Origin: Rhizobacter sp. Root1238
GTDB lineage: Bacteria > Pseudomonadota > Gammaproteobacteria > Burkholderiales > Burkholderiaceae_C
DNA length: 64,000 nt
Reading direction: 5' to 3'
NCBI RefSeq assembly: GCF_001425825.1
Contig: NZ_LMDM01000011.1
Coordinates: 1-64,000, forward strand
The notes under the pieces were generated by a model. It was not told where the DNA came from and searched no databases. It saw nothing but the letters and a program-made list of their open reading frames with translations. A program made the translations under genes and the position numbers. How positions within the stretch are numbered: position 1 is the first letter of the stretch; each line of letters begins with the position of its first letter. Shown here in pieces: positions 19,933-28,740 of the stretch.

Positions 19933-21411
19933 ATGGACATGAAGACTTCTCCGCTGTCGACATTGAAGGACCCGGGCCTGCTGAAGACCGACGCGCTGAT
20001 CGGCGGCGAATGGGTCGCCGGCAAGGCTCGCTTCGACGTCAACGACCCGGCCACCAGCCGGAAGCTGGTTGACGTGGCCAACCTCGGCGCCGCCGAGACG
20101 CAGGCCGCGGTGGCCGCCGCGAACCAGGCCTGGCCGGCCTGGCGCGGCAAGACTGCCAAGGAGCGCGCGGCGATCCTGATGAAGTGGTACCACCTGCTGA
20201 TGGCGAATGCCGACGACCTGGCGCGCATCATGACCGCCGAGCAGGGCAAGCCGCTGGCCGAGGCGAAGGGCGAGGTCGGCTACGGCGCGAGCTTCATCGA
20301 ATGGTTCGCCGAGGAATCGCGCCGCGTCTATGGCGAGACCGTGCCGACCACCGACAACGGCAAGCGCTACCTGGTGATCAAGCAGCCGGTCGGCGTGTGC
20401 GCGGCGATCACGCCGTGGAATTTCCCGATCGCGATGATCACGCGCAAGGTCGCGCCGGCGCTGGCCGCCGGCTGCCCGGTGGTGATCAAGCCGGCCGAGC
20501 AGACGCCGCTGTCGGCGCTGGCGGTGGCCGAGCTGGCGCAGCGCGCCGGCATGCCGCCGGGCGTGCTGAACGTCGTGACCGCCGATGGCGACAACTCGAT
20601 CGCGGTGGGCAAGGTGCTGTGCGAGAGCGACCTGGTGCGCCACCTGTCGTTCACCGGCTCGACCGAGGTCGGCCGCATCCTGATGAAGCAGTGCGCACCC
20701 ACCATCAAGAAGCTGTCGCTGGAGCTCGGCGGCAATGCGCCGTTCATCGTGTTCGACGACGCCGACCTCGACAGCGCGGTCGAAGGGGCGCTGGCCAGCA
20801 AGTACCGCAATGCCGGCCAGACCTGCGTCTGCGCGAACCGGCTGATCGTGCAGGACGGTGTGTACGACGCGTTCGTCGCGAAGCTGGCCGAGAAGACGAA
20901 GACGATCAAGGTCGGCAACGGCTTCGAGGCTGGCGTGACGCAAGGGCCGATGATCGACGACGCGGCGATCGAGAAGATCGAGCGGCATGTGGCCGATGCG
21001 ACCGCGAAGGGCGCGACGCTGGTGACCGGCGGGCACCGCTTCGGCACCCGCTTCTTCGAGCCGACGGTGCTGTCGAACGCGACCTCCGAGATGCTGTGCG
21101 CGCGCGAGGAGACCTTCGGCCCGGTGGCGCCGGTGTTCCGCTTCACCACCGAGGCCGAGGCGATCGCGATGGCCAACGACACCGAGTTCGGGCTGGCCAG
21201 CTACTTCTACAGCCGCGACATCGGCCGCATCTTCCGCGTCGGCGAGGCGCTGGAGTACGGCATGGTCGGCATCAACACCGGGCTGATCTCGACCGCCGAA
21301 GTGCCGTTCGGCGGCGTGAAGCAGTCGGGGCTCGGGCGCGAGGGCTCGCACCACGGCATCGACGACTACGTCGAGGTGAAGTACCTGTGCCTGGGGGACA
21401 TCCAGAAATAG
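19933..21411 (+). CDS. gabD: NAD(P)-dependent succinate-semialdehyde dehydrogenase
   Basis: An aldehyde dehydrogenase of 492 residues that oxidises succinic semialdehyde, the GabT product, to succinate. It has ITPWNFP (159-165), the cofactor-binding FTGSTEVGR (240-248), general base Glu264 in ELGGNAP and the nucleophile Cys298 in NAGQTCVCANR. It is the last gene of the operon, 21 bases after the ureohydrolase. The first ATG at 19933 is used; ATG at 19939 is an alternative. The last bases, including the TAG stop, are duplicated just downstream (21401-21430). Confidence 0.93.
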   Translation: MDMKTSPLSTLKDPGLLKTDALIGGEWVAGKARFDVNDPATSRKLVDVANLGAAETQAAVAAANQAWPAWRGKTAKERAAILMKWYHLLMANADDLARIMTAEQGKPLAEAKGEVGYGASFIEWFAEESRRVYGETVPTTDNGKRYLVIKQPVGVCAAITPWNFPIAMITRKVAPALAAGCPVVIKPAEQTPLSALAVAELAQRAGMPPGVLNVVTADGDNSIAVGKVLCESDLVRHLSFTGSTEVGRILMKQCAPTIKKLSLELGGNAPFIVFDDADLDSAVEGALASKYRNAGQTCVCANRLIVQDGVYDAFVAKLAEKTKTIKVGNGFEAGVTQGPMIDDAAIEKIERHVADATAKGATLVTGGHRFGTRFFEPTVLSNATSEMLCAREETFGPVAPVFRFTTEAEAIAMANDTEFGLASYFYSRDIGRIFRVGEALEYGMVGINTGLISTAEVPFGGVKQSGLGREGSHHGIDDYVEVKYLCLGDIQK

Positions 21412-21430
21412 GGCTGTCCAGAAATAGGGC
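21401..21430. repeat. 14-base direct repeat over the gabD stop codon
   Basis: TCCAGAAATAGGGC occurs at 21401-21414 and again at 21417-21430 with two bases between. The first copy contains the gabD TAG stop. It looks like a small slippage duplication between two convergent genes. Confidence 0.8.
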
Positions 21431-21432
21431 CC

Positions 21433-22788
21433 TCAGTCGTTCGCCGCGCCCTGCGGCCCGTAGGCCCCCGCCAGCGCCGCGGCGGCCGCATGCCGCAGCA
21501 GGTCGTCGGGCTGCTGGCCGTCCTGCGGGAACTGTGCGACGCCGACATGCGCCTTCACGCCCACCGTGATGCCGGCCACGTTGAACGGATCGCGCAGCAC
21601 GCGCACCAGCTTGTCGACGACGCGCTGCGCATCGGCCGGCGATTCGGTGGACGGCAGCAGCACCGCGAACACGTCGGTGCCGAGCGATGCCACCACGTCG
21701 CTGGCACGCACCCCGCCGCGCAGCCGCACCGCGACCTTGCGGCGCACCACGTTGGCCGACTCCAGCCCGTGCGCGGCCTCGATGGCCTGGAAGCCGTCCA
21801 TGCGGAACACCAGCAGGCTGACCGGCGCCGGTTCGCGCTCGCGCAGCGCCAGCACCTGGCTCAGGTGCTCGATCAGCTGGATGCGGTTCGGCAGGCCGGT
21901 CGTCAGGTCGGTCGCATAGGCCTTGCGCGCCTCGCGCTCGCTGGCCTTGCGCGCGGCAGCCAGCCGCAGGCGCTGCGCGAGCGAGCCGAGGTCGGCGTGG
22001 AACACGATGTCCTGCACGCCCGCCTCGACCAGGCGATGCGCCTGCTCGTCGGCCAGCGCGGGCGCCAGCACCACCAGCGCCGCGTCGGCCGCGGCCACCG
22101 CGAGCGCCGGCCAGCCGAGCACCACGTCGGCCGCATCGGCGCCGAGCGTGAGCACGATCACCTCGGAATGGGCCTCGCGGACCTCCTGGCAGTCGAGGCC
22201 GCTGGCCGTGCGGACATCGAAACCGCCCCCCAGCCGGCTTTGCAGCACGGCGGACCCGATGTCGGCATCGGACGGCTGGGCGTCGATCCACAGCACGCGG
22301 CAAAGGGCTTGGTTCATCGAGCGTCGCCTCCGGACTTCGTTGAGCCGCAGTTTAGCGAGCGAGATCGCTTTCGTGCGAGTGGCCGCGGGCGCGCCGCGCT
22401 GGTGGGATGCGCGCGCCGCGGCCATCGCGGTCGCCTGCGCCGCCACGCTGTCGAGCAGCGCCAGAACCTGCACATCGTCGCCCGTCTCGAGCAGGTGGTC
22501 GACCCAGACGGTGAGGTGGCCGAGATCGGCGCTGATGTGCAGCGGACCGCCGCCGGCCGCGTCGCCGAGCACCACATCGGCCGGCGACATCGCGAGCAGG
22601 CTGTCGTCGTGCTCGGTGACCTCGCCCGGCAGCGCGGCGGCGATGGTCAGCAGGCCGTCCTCGCTGACCTCGATGAACATGCGGATGTCGCCTTCCAGCA
22701 TGAACTCGCTGATCCGGCATTCGCCGGTCGCGGGGCGGTCCAGCCCCAGTTGCGCCAGCAAGCCCCTGCCAGCGATTTCGTCGTCCAT
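21433..22788 (-). CDS. Chaperone-like domain fused to degenerate GGDEF protein
   Basis: A single open frame of 451 residues. The first 120 residues (FMLEGDIRMFIEVSEDG, ADLGHLTVWVDHLLE) resemble type III secretion CesT-like chaperones. An Ala/Arg-rich linker follows, then from about 158 a receiver-like domain without a clear phospho-acceptor and a GGDEF domain (about 300-440; TDLTTGLPNR). The catalytic GGDEF motif reads GTDVF, so cyclase activity is unlikely. An internal ATG at 22317 has its own GGAGG nine bases upstream, so a separate 294-residue GGDEF protein may be made instead or as well. The upstream start (ATG 22788, or a GTG 12 bases before it) is uncertain. Confidence 0.65.
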   Translation of the reverse strand: MDDEIAGRGLLAQLGLDRPATGECRISEFMLEGDIRMFIEVSEDGLLTIAAALPGEVTEHDDSLLAMSPADVVLGDAAGGGPLHISADLGHLTVWVDHLLETGDDVQVLALLDSVAAQATAMAAARASHQRGAPAATRTKAISLAKLRLNEVRRRRSMNQALCRVLWIDAQPSDADIGSAVLQSRLGGGFDVRTASGLDCQEVREAHSEVIVLTLGADAADVVLGWPALAVAAADAALVVLAPALADEQAHRLVEAGVQDIVFHADLGSLAQRLRLAAARKASEREARKAYATDLTTGLPNRIQLIEHLSQVLALREREPAPVSLLVFRMDGFQAIEAAHGLESANVVRRKVAVRLRGGVRASDVVASLGTDVFAVLLPSTESPADAQRVVDKLVRVLRDPFNVAGITVGVKAHVGVAQFPQDGQQPDDLLRHAAAAALAGAYGPQGAAND

Positions 22789-23031
22789 GCCATCCACCAC
22801 GGGGTTCCCTTCATCGCCGCCGTCGATGGCAGCCAAGCAGGGTACGCAGCAAACGCGGCCGGTTCGGGACCGGACGGATGGACTGCGACGCGCAGGAACG
22901 GGGTGGATGCGTGAAGCAATGCCAGGCGCAGCGCCCGCCGCCGGGGAAACGCCCGGCACAAGACATTTCATGAAAAGATCGCCAGAATCCCGCCGCCCTG
23001 CCGGCGCATCGACATCGGAACCCTCGAACGA

Positions 23032-24159
23032 ATGAACACCGCACTTGCCCGAAACGACGAACCCTCGATCTTCGATGTCACGCGCACCGACGACACCCGC
23101 ATCGGCGCCGTGCGTGCCCTGATCAGCCCGGCGTTGCTGCTGGAAGAGCAGCCGGCCCCGGACCGGGCGCTGGAGGTGGTGGCGCGCGCGCGGCAGGAGA
23201 TCGGCGACGTGCTGCACGGCCGCGACGACCGGCTGCTGGTGGTGGTGGGCCCGTGCTCCATCCACGACCATGACCAGGCGATGGACTATGCCCGGCGGCT
23301 GTCGGCCGTGCGCGATGAACTGCGCGGCGACCTGCTCGTCGTCATGCGCGTCTACTTCGAGAAGCCGCGCACCACGGTCGGCTGGAAGGGCTACATCAAC
23401 GACCCGCGCCTGGACGGCAGCTTCCACATGAACGAGGGCCTGCGCCTCGCCCGCCAATTGCTGCTGGACGTGAACGGCCTGGGCCTGCCGGCGGGCACCG
23501 AGTTCCTGGACCTGCTGTCCCCGCAATACATCTCGGACCTGATCGCCTGGGGCGCCATTGGCGCGCGCACCACCGAGAGCCAGAGCCACCGCCAGCTCGC
23601 GTCGGGGCTGTCGTGCCCGGTCGGCTTCAAGAACGGAACCGACGGCGGGATCAAGGTCGCGAGCGACGCCGTGCTGGCCGCGCGCTCGGCACACGCGTTC
23701 ATGGGCATGACCAAGATGGGCATGGCGGCGATCTTCGAGACGCGCGGCAACGAGGATTGCCACGTCATCCTGCGCGGTGGCAAGGTCCCGAACTACGACG
23801 CGGCCTCCGTCAACGCGGCCTGCGAAGGCCTCGCGGCCTCGGGGTTGCGCGAGCAGGTCATGATCGACTTCTCGCACGCCAACTCCAGCAAGAAGTACGA
23901 GCGCCAGATCGACGTCGGCCGCGACGTGGCCGGCCAGATCGCCGGCGGCGATGCGCGGATCACCGGCGTGATGATCGAAAGCCACCTGCAGCCGGGCCGG
24001 CAGGACCTGCTGGAGGGCCAGACCAAGGCCGACCTCCGACCGGGCGTGTCGATCACCGATGCCTGCCTGGGCTGGACGCAGACGGAACCCCTGCTGCGCG
24101 AACTGGCCGCCGCAGTCCGCACCCGCCGGGAGCTGCCGCACCGGCCCGCCACGAACTGA
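23032..24159 (+). CDS. aroG: 3-deoxy-7-phosphoheptulonate synthase (class I DAHP synthase)
   Basis: It condenses phosphoenolpyruvate and erythrose-4-phosphate to DAHP, the entry step of aromatic amino-acid synthesis. The 375-residue protein has the class I motifs VVGPCSIHD (70-78), RVYFEKPRTTVGWKG, SPVGFKNGTDG-like CPVGFKNGTDG and DFSHANSSK. Length is that of the AroF/G/H family. Which amino acid gives feedback cannot be read by eye, so the symbol is by family. It is divergent from the GGDEF gene across 243 bases without another gene. Confidence 0.93.
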   Translation: MNTALARNDEPSIFDVTRTDDTRIGAVRALISPALLLEEQPAPDRALEVVARARQEIGDVLHGRDDRLLVVVGPCSIHDHDQAMDYARRLSAVRDELRGDLLVVMRVYFEKPRTTVGWKGYINDPRLDGSFHMNEGLRLARQLLLDVNGLGLPAGTEFLDLLSPQYISDLIAWGAIGARTTESQSHRQLASGLSCPVGFKNGTDGGIKVASDAVLAARSAHAFMGMTKMGMAAIFETRGNEDCHVILRGGKVPNYDAASVNAACEGLAASGLREQVMIDFSHANSSKKYERQIDVGRDVAGQIAGGDARITGVMIESHLQPGRQDLLEGQTKADLRPGVSITDACLGWTQTEPLLRELAAAVRTRRELPHRPATN

Positions 24160-24200
24160 ACGGCCCGTCCATCGGGCGCCGGCAGGCCCGCGCAGCGGGC

Positions 24201-24683
24201 TCAGCCTGCAGCGTAGGCGTGGCGGACGTAATGGTTGTCGAACTCGCTCCGCTCGACCAGGACGAACCCGTGGCGCTGGTAGAACCGGTTCGACGCACTC
24301 TCTCGCAGCGCACCGACGTGAACCGGCTGGCCCGCGAGATCGGCTTCGGCGAACACCTGGGCCAGCACGGCCGCCCCGATGCCCAGGCCTTGATGCCGCG
24401 GGCTGACGTACAGGTGATCCAGCAGCAGGCCATGCACCTGCGGCTTGACGACGAAGAAGCCGGCCGTCTCGCCGCGCAGCAGGATGCGACGGGTGTGCCT
24501 CGGCGAGAACCCGGCCAGGAACCTGTCCCTCGCCCGCGCCGGGTCGAAGCGGCCGATTCGTTCGAGGCTTTCCCGCATCGCGTCGACCCGCAGTGAAGCC
24601 AGTGCCTGCGCATCGGCCTCGGTGGCTTCGCGGAACCTGATGTCCGCCATCGACCGGCGCGGTGTCGTCGCGCCGCCGTTCAC
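24201..24683 (-). CDS. GNAT family N-acetyltransferase
   Basis: A 160-residue acetyltransferase with the fold's hallmark DHLYVSPRHQGLGIGAAVL (acetyl-CoA loop) and the C-terminal NRFYQRHGFVLV motif. The GTG at 24683 overlaps the stop of the upstream gene (GTGA) and follows GAGGAG at six bases, so I prefer it to the internal ATG at 24650. Substrate unknown. It is the last gene of a three-gene minus-strand unit with a hypothetical protein and a sensor kinase. Confidence 0.82.
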   Translation of the reverse strand: MNGGATTPRRSMADIRFREATEADAQALASLRVDAMRESLERIGRFDPARARDRFLAGFSPRHTRRILLRGETAGFFVVKPQVHGLLLDHLYVSPRHQGLGIGAAVLAQVFAEADLAGQPVHVGALRESASNRFYQRHGFVLVERSEFDNHYVRHAYAAG

Positions 24684-25141
24684 GGGTGGCTCCTCTGCAG
24701 GATGCCGAACTCGACGGCGATCTCGCTCAGTGCAACGAACCCGGGGCTCGCCCCTGCGTCGTCCCGCGATGGCAGGTGAGCCAGGGCATGCGACAGCGCG
24801 AGCTCCCATTCGCCACGCGCCGACAGCGACCGGCAGGTGCGAAGAACGTCAGGCTTCAGCTGCGCCTGCACGGACTCGAGCGCGAGGGCCAGGCGCTGCT
24901 GCGGGTCGTAGTCGGGCCCCTCTGCAAAGCGGGCGACGACGCCGATGGCAGCCAGCGCGACGATCAGCGATCGTGCCGACGCCGCCGAAGGCAGCGACAC
25001 CTCGGGGTACTGCCGTTCCAGCATGGCATCGGTGACCTTCCTGGCTTCCGCGAGGCCGAGGCCGCCATGCGCCTGGAGCACCGCGGTGCAACGGCCCGAC
25101 GTTGCGCTCTTCTCGGCATGAAGCAATTCGACGATGTGCAT
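24680..25141 (-). CDS. Hypothetical protein, 153 aa
   Basis: A soluble, helix-rich protein of unknown family. The N-terminal half has an EARKVTDAMLERQ helix; the C-terminal half is rich in Ala/Leu and ends EIAVEFGILQRSHP. No motif is recognised. The ATG at 25141 is chosen; a TTG at 25174 overlapping the kinase stop is an alternative. Its tight position between a hybrid kinase and an acetyltransferase suggests a role in the same pathway. Confidence 0.6.
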   Translation of the reverse strand: MHIVELLHAEKSATSGRCTAVLQAHGGLGLAEARKVTDAMLERQYPEVSLPSAASARSLIVALAAIGVVARFAEGPDYDPQQRLALALESVQAQLKPDVLRTCRSLSARGEWELALSHALAHLPSRDDAGASPGFVALSEIAVEFGILQRSHP

Positions 25142-25170
25142 GTTCCCAACGCTGCGACCAGGGACGATTG

Positions 25171-27831
25171 TCAAGGATGGACGGGCAAGGCGCCCGGCGC
25201 GTTGGCGGCCGCTTCATCCATCAGCCGGGCGACATCGGCCAGGAAGCGGTCCACCGCCAGTGGCTTGGTCCAGTACTCGTCGGCGCCGAGCTCGCGGGCG
25301 CGCGCGACTTCTTCCGGCATCGCGCTGGCAGACAGCGCCACCACGCGCAGGCGGCAGGTCGATGCGTCCGCCTTCACGCGGCGCAGGACTTCCAGCCCGT
25401 CGATGTCCGGCAACTGCATGTCCAGCAGCAGCAGGTCGGGCTGCAGGCTGCGCGCCAGCTCGAAGCCACTCGCGCCGTCATGCGCGCGCACGAAACGCAG
25501 GTCGGCCCAGCGGGCCAGGATCTGCTCGACGAGGAGCGCATTGACGTCGTTGTCCTCGACGTACAGCACCGTGCCCCGCGGCGCCACCGGCGCGGCCTGC
25601 GGCAGCGGACGTTCCGGCGCGCGCGGCACCGGCTCGACGCGCGGCAGCGACACGCTGACGCGCGTGCCGACACCGAGCCTGCTGTCGACGCCGATGTCGC
25701 CTTGCATCAGCCGCAGGAGCTGGCGGGTCAGCGCCAGGCCGATGCCGGTTCCTTCGATGGCCCCGCGCTCGCGCCCGAGCCGGTTGAACGGCTCGTACAG
25801 GTGGGACAACTGGTCCTGCGTCATCCCGAGCCCGGTGTCCTCGACCAGCAGGTGGACCCATTCGGTCTCCACGCGCAGCGAGACGTTCACGACCCCGCCC
25901 GGCCGGTTGTACTTCACCGCATTGGAAAGCAGGTTCAGGACGACCTGGCGCAGCCGCGTCGGATCGGCGCGCACCCCGACCGGCGCGCACTCGCCGTAGC
26001 CCGCCACCAGCGACACCGCCCGTCCGTCGGCGGCGCCGCGCGTCATCTGCATCGCTTCGTCGAGCACCGGCAGCAACGCGAGCGGCTCCGCCTGGACAGC
26101 GAGGTGGCCGGCCTCGATCCGCGACACGTCGAGCACGTCGTTGATGAGCGTCAGCAGGTGCCACCCTGCCTGTTGCAGCAGGTCGAGTTGCGTCAGCTCC
26201 TGCGGTGTGAGGCGCTGCTGCGCCCCCTGGCGCAACAGTTCGGCGAAGCCGAGCACGGCGTTCAGCGGCGTGCGCAGTTCGTGGCTCATGCGCGACAGGA
26301 ATTCGGTCTTGGCGCGGCTCGCCGATTCGGCACGGGCCAGCGCCTCGCGCACCTGCTGGGCCTCGTGCAGGTCGGTGATGTCGAGGCTCATCACCAGCAG
26401 GCAGGCCTCGCCCATGTAGTCGATCGGCTCGGCGTTGAACAGCTCGTGGGTCGGCCGGGCATCGCCGCGGTGCACGCGCATCATGCGGTTGCGCACCCGG
26501 CCGTGGCTCTGCAGCTCACTGTAGAAGGCCTCGCGGTCCTCGTCGCTCAGCCGTGCCGCGAGTTCGACGGTCTGGCGCCCCAGCATCTGCTCGCGCGTCA
26601 TGCCGATGGCGGCACAACAGGTGTCATTGGCCGCGAGCACGCGCCGCTGCGCGATGGAGAGGATCGTCGACGACACCGGCGCCGCATTGAACAGCAGCTG
26701 GAAGCGCTCGAGGCCGGCCTGGACCTCGCGCTGCGCCAGCTCGCGCTCGTGCTCGCGGTCGATCGCATCGAGCGCGAGCGAGATGTCGCCGACCAGCTTG
26801 TCGAGCAGCTGCATCAACGGCTCGTCGAAGAAGCCGGTATGGCCCGCCGCCAGCATCAGGACCCCGTCGACGCCGCCCCGGCGATGAAAGGGCAGCCATG
26901 CGAACGCATGCACGCCGTGCGCCACCGCCTGGTCGCGCCACGGCGCCGCCCGCGGGTCGTTCTGGTAGTCGTTGCTGGTGATCGGCCGGCCGCCGCGCAG
27001 CGCCTGCACCGTGTAGGAGCCCTGCGCCCGGGGCTCGCTGGTGTCCCACGGCTGCGGAATGCCGGCGAGGATCTCGGCCGCCGGCCCGGCCGTCGCGCTG
27101 CGGTGGGCGAAGACGCCGTCGAGCACGTACACGCAGGCGACGCGCGCATGGCCCGCTTCGACGCAGATCTGGCAGATCGCCTCGAACAGCCGGGGGCGGT
27201 CCTTGATGCGCGTGATCGCCTGGTTGGTCCGCGACAAGGCGTCGTAGAAATGCGCCATCCGCTGCATCAGCGCGTGCGCCGAACTGGAGCGCCTGTCTTC
27301 GCGCAGCAGGAGAGCCGCCGGCAGCGCCATCGCCAGGGCGAGCGTGGCCGGTCCGAGCGCGGTGCCCTGGATCAGTGCGGCGTCGGCTCCGGATCCGGCG
27401 GCGAAGCCCAGCCAGCCCGCGCTCGACAGCGCCGCGGCGGCCAGCAGCGCGTGGCCCGACCCGCGCTCGCGCCACGCTTGCACGGCGCAGAGCACGCCGA
27501 GCGACGCGTCGAGGCATGGAGCCGCCCAGCGTGCGAACGCCGCAGGGGTGAGCGCAAGGATGAGGGCCGGACCGATCAACGCCGCCTTCGTCGCACTGCG
27601 CTGGCCGAGGTAGTCGGCGATCGCCCACGCGATGAGCGCACGTGGCAGCAACACGAACTCCGTCGGCAGAGGCATCGGCCACCCCAGCGTGGTCGCGGCG
27701 GCCAGCGCAGATCCGGCTGCAGCCGGCAGCAACCACAGGTGGTGTTTGCGTCGCCAGATGACCCAAAGAAGCGCCGCGACGATGGCAAGCGCGATGGCGA
27801 CGACTTCTGGCACTCCCGGCGGACGGTACAT
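25171..27831 (-). CDS. Hybrid sensor histidine kinase with membrane, GAF, PAS and receiver domains
   Basis: An 886-residue kinase. The N-terminus holds about six to seven closely spaced helices (7-177) with almost no periplasmic domain, then GAF (about 205-355), PAS (about 372-492), HisKA with phospho-acceptor His517 in SRMSHELRTPLNA, HATPase_c (about 620-732; NAVKYNRPGG, EGTGIGLALT) and a receiver with Asp804. The multi-helix input suggests sensing within or at the membrane. No DNA-binding response regulator is adjacent; the downstream genes are a hypothetical protein and an acetyltransferase. Confidence 0.88.
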   Translation of the reverse strand: MYRPPGVPEVVAIALAIVAALLWVIWRRKHHLWLLPAAAGSALAAATTLGWPMPLPTEFVLLPRALIAWAIADYLGQRSATKAALIGPALILALTPAAFARWAAPCLDASLGVLCAVQAWRERGSGHALLAAAALSSAGWLGFAAGSGADAALIQGTALGPATLALAMALPAALLLREDRRSSSAHALMQRMAHFYDALSRTNQAITRIKDRPRLFEAICQICVEAGHARVACVYVLDGVFAHRSATAGPAAEILAGIPQPWDTSEPRAQGSYTVQALRGGRPITSNDYQNDPRAAPWRDQAVAHGVHAFAWLPFHRRGGVDGVLMLAAGHTGFFDEPLMQLLDKLVGDISLALDAIDREHERELAQREVQAGLERFQLLFNAAPVSSTILSIAQRRVLAANDTCCAAIGMTREQMLGRQTVELAARLSDEDREAFYSELQSHGRVRNRMMRVHRGDARPTHELFNAEPIDYMGEACLLVMSLDITDLHEAQQVREALARAESASRAKTEFLSRMSHELRTPLNAVLGFAELLRQGAQQRLTPQELTQLDLLQQAGWHLLTLINDVLDVSRIEAGHLAVQAEPLALLPVLDEAMQMTRGAADGRAVSLVAGYGECAPVGVRADPTRLRQVVLNLLSNAVKYNRPGGVVNVSLRVETEWVHLLVEDTGLGMTQDQLSHLYEPFNRLGRERGAIEGTGIGLALTRQLLRLMQGDIGVDSRLGVGTRVSVSLPRVEPVPRAPERPLPQAAPVAPRGTVLYVEDNDVNALLVEQILARWADLRFVRAHDGASGFELARSLQPDLLLLDMQLPDIDGLEVLRRVKADASTCRLRVVALSASAMPEEVARARELGADEYWTKPLAVDRFLADVARLMDEAAANAPGALPVHP

Positions 27832-27901
27832 CGGAGTCCCCCATGACCGGGGCGATGGTAGAGGTCGCCGAGCGGCGTGTACAGCCGGACCGCGGGATCG
27901 G

Positions 27902-27975
27902 TGGAGCGGGTGAAGGGAATCGAACCCTCGTATGAAGCTTGGGAAGCTGCCGTTCTACCATTGAACTACACCCGC
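27902..27975 (-). tRNA. tRNA-Gly (anticodon CCC)
   Basis: The minus strand folds as a complete tRNA with acceptor GCGGGTG/CACCCGC, D-arm GTTCAATGGTAGAAC, anticodon loop TTCCCAA (CCC, glycine), T-loop TTCGATT, discriminator T and an encoded CCA. The anticodon stem GCAGC/GCTTC has one C28-U42 mismatch. A TAGAAT box lies at 27986-27991, about ten bases upstream of the 5' end. Confidence 0.95.
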
Positions 27976-28047
27976 AGCGGGGCGGATTCTAGCGCGTGGT
28001 CGGGCACAATTCGGCCCCCTGCCTCCCGGCATGCTTGCCGAATTGCC

Positions 28048-28740
28048 ATGACCGCCCCCACCGATCCCACCCTCCCGCCGCGCGGCATCAAGAGCTTCGT
28101 GCTGCGCGCCGGCCGCATGGGTCCGGGCCAGGTGCGCGCGATCGAGACGCTCGGCCCGCGCTACCTGGTGCCGTTCTCGCCGCAGCGCTTCGACCCGCAG
28201 GCCGCGTTCGGCCGCAGCGCGCCGCTGGTGCTGGAGATCGGCTTTGGCATGGGCGACGCCACCGCGGCGATCGCGCAGGCGCTGCCCGGCACCGACTTCC
28301 TCGGCGTCGAGGTGCACACGCCGGGCGTCGGTGCGCTGCTGAAGCAGATCGGCGAGAAGGAGCTCACGAACCTGCGCATCGTCCAGCACGACGCGGTCGA
28401 GGTGCTGGAGCAGATGGTGGCGCCCGGCTCACTGGCCGGCGTGCACGTGTTCTTTCCGGACCCGTGGCACAAGAAGAAGCACAACAAGCGCCGCCTGATC
28501 CAGGCGCCTTTCGTCGCGAAGCTCGCCGCGCACCTGGCGCCCGGCGGCTACCTGCATTGCGCGACCGATTGGCAACCCTATGCCGAGCAGATGCTGGAGG
28601 TGCTGTCGGCCGAGCCCATGCTGGCCAACACCGCCGAGGGCTACGCGCCGAAGCCGGCCTACCGGCCGCTGACCAAGTTCGAGAACCGCGGCCTGAAGCT
28701 AGGCCACGGGGTCTGGGACCTGGTGTTCACGAAGCGCTGA
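28048..28740 (+). CDS. trmB: tRNA (guanine-N7)-methyltransferase
   Basis: TrmB forms m7G46 in tRNA using SAM. The 230-residue protein has the SAM-binding [10 protein letters not shown] (62-71), the family signature [14 protein letters not shown] (about 139-152) and a conserved C-terminal [19 protein letters not shown]. The ATG at 28048 begins the homologous protein; the longer frame upstream is tRNA antisense. It is convergent with the small secreted protein gene, with no bases between the two stops. Confidence 0.94.
   Translation: MTAPTDPTLPPRGIKSFVLRAGRMGPGQVRAIETLGPRYLVPFSPQRFDPQAAFGRSAPLVLEIGFGMGDATAAIAQALPGTDFLGVEVHTPGVGALLKQIGEKELTNLRIVQHDAVEVLEQMVAPGSLAGVHVFFPDPWHKKKHNKRRLIQAPFVAKLAAHLAPGGYLHCATDWQPYAEQMLEVLSAEPMLANTAEGYAPKPAYRPLTKFENRGLKLGHGVWDLVFTKR

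Noticed and set aside
22966-22975. TTTCATGAAA palindrome upstream of aroG as an aromatic-regulator box
   Set aside because: Ten bases only, and it does not match the TyrR box pattern; likely chance.
22789-24141. Extension of the GGDEF frame through aroG antisense
   Set aside because: The sequence is a mirror of aroG coding with no motif; aroG is certain on the other strand.
27877-27975. Coding start of trmB upstream at 27877
   Set aside because: That stretch is the antisense of tRNA-Gly, a familiar false extension; TrmB begins at 28048.
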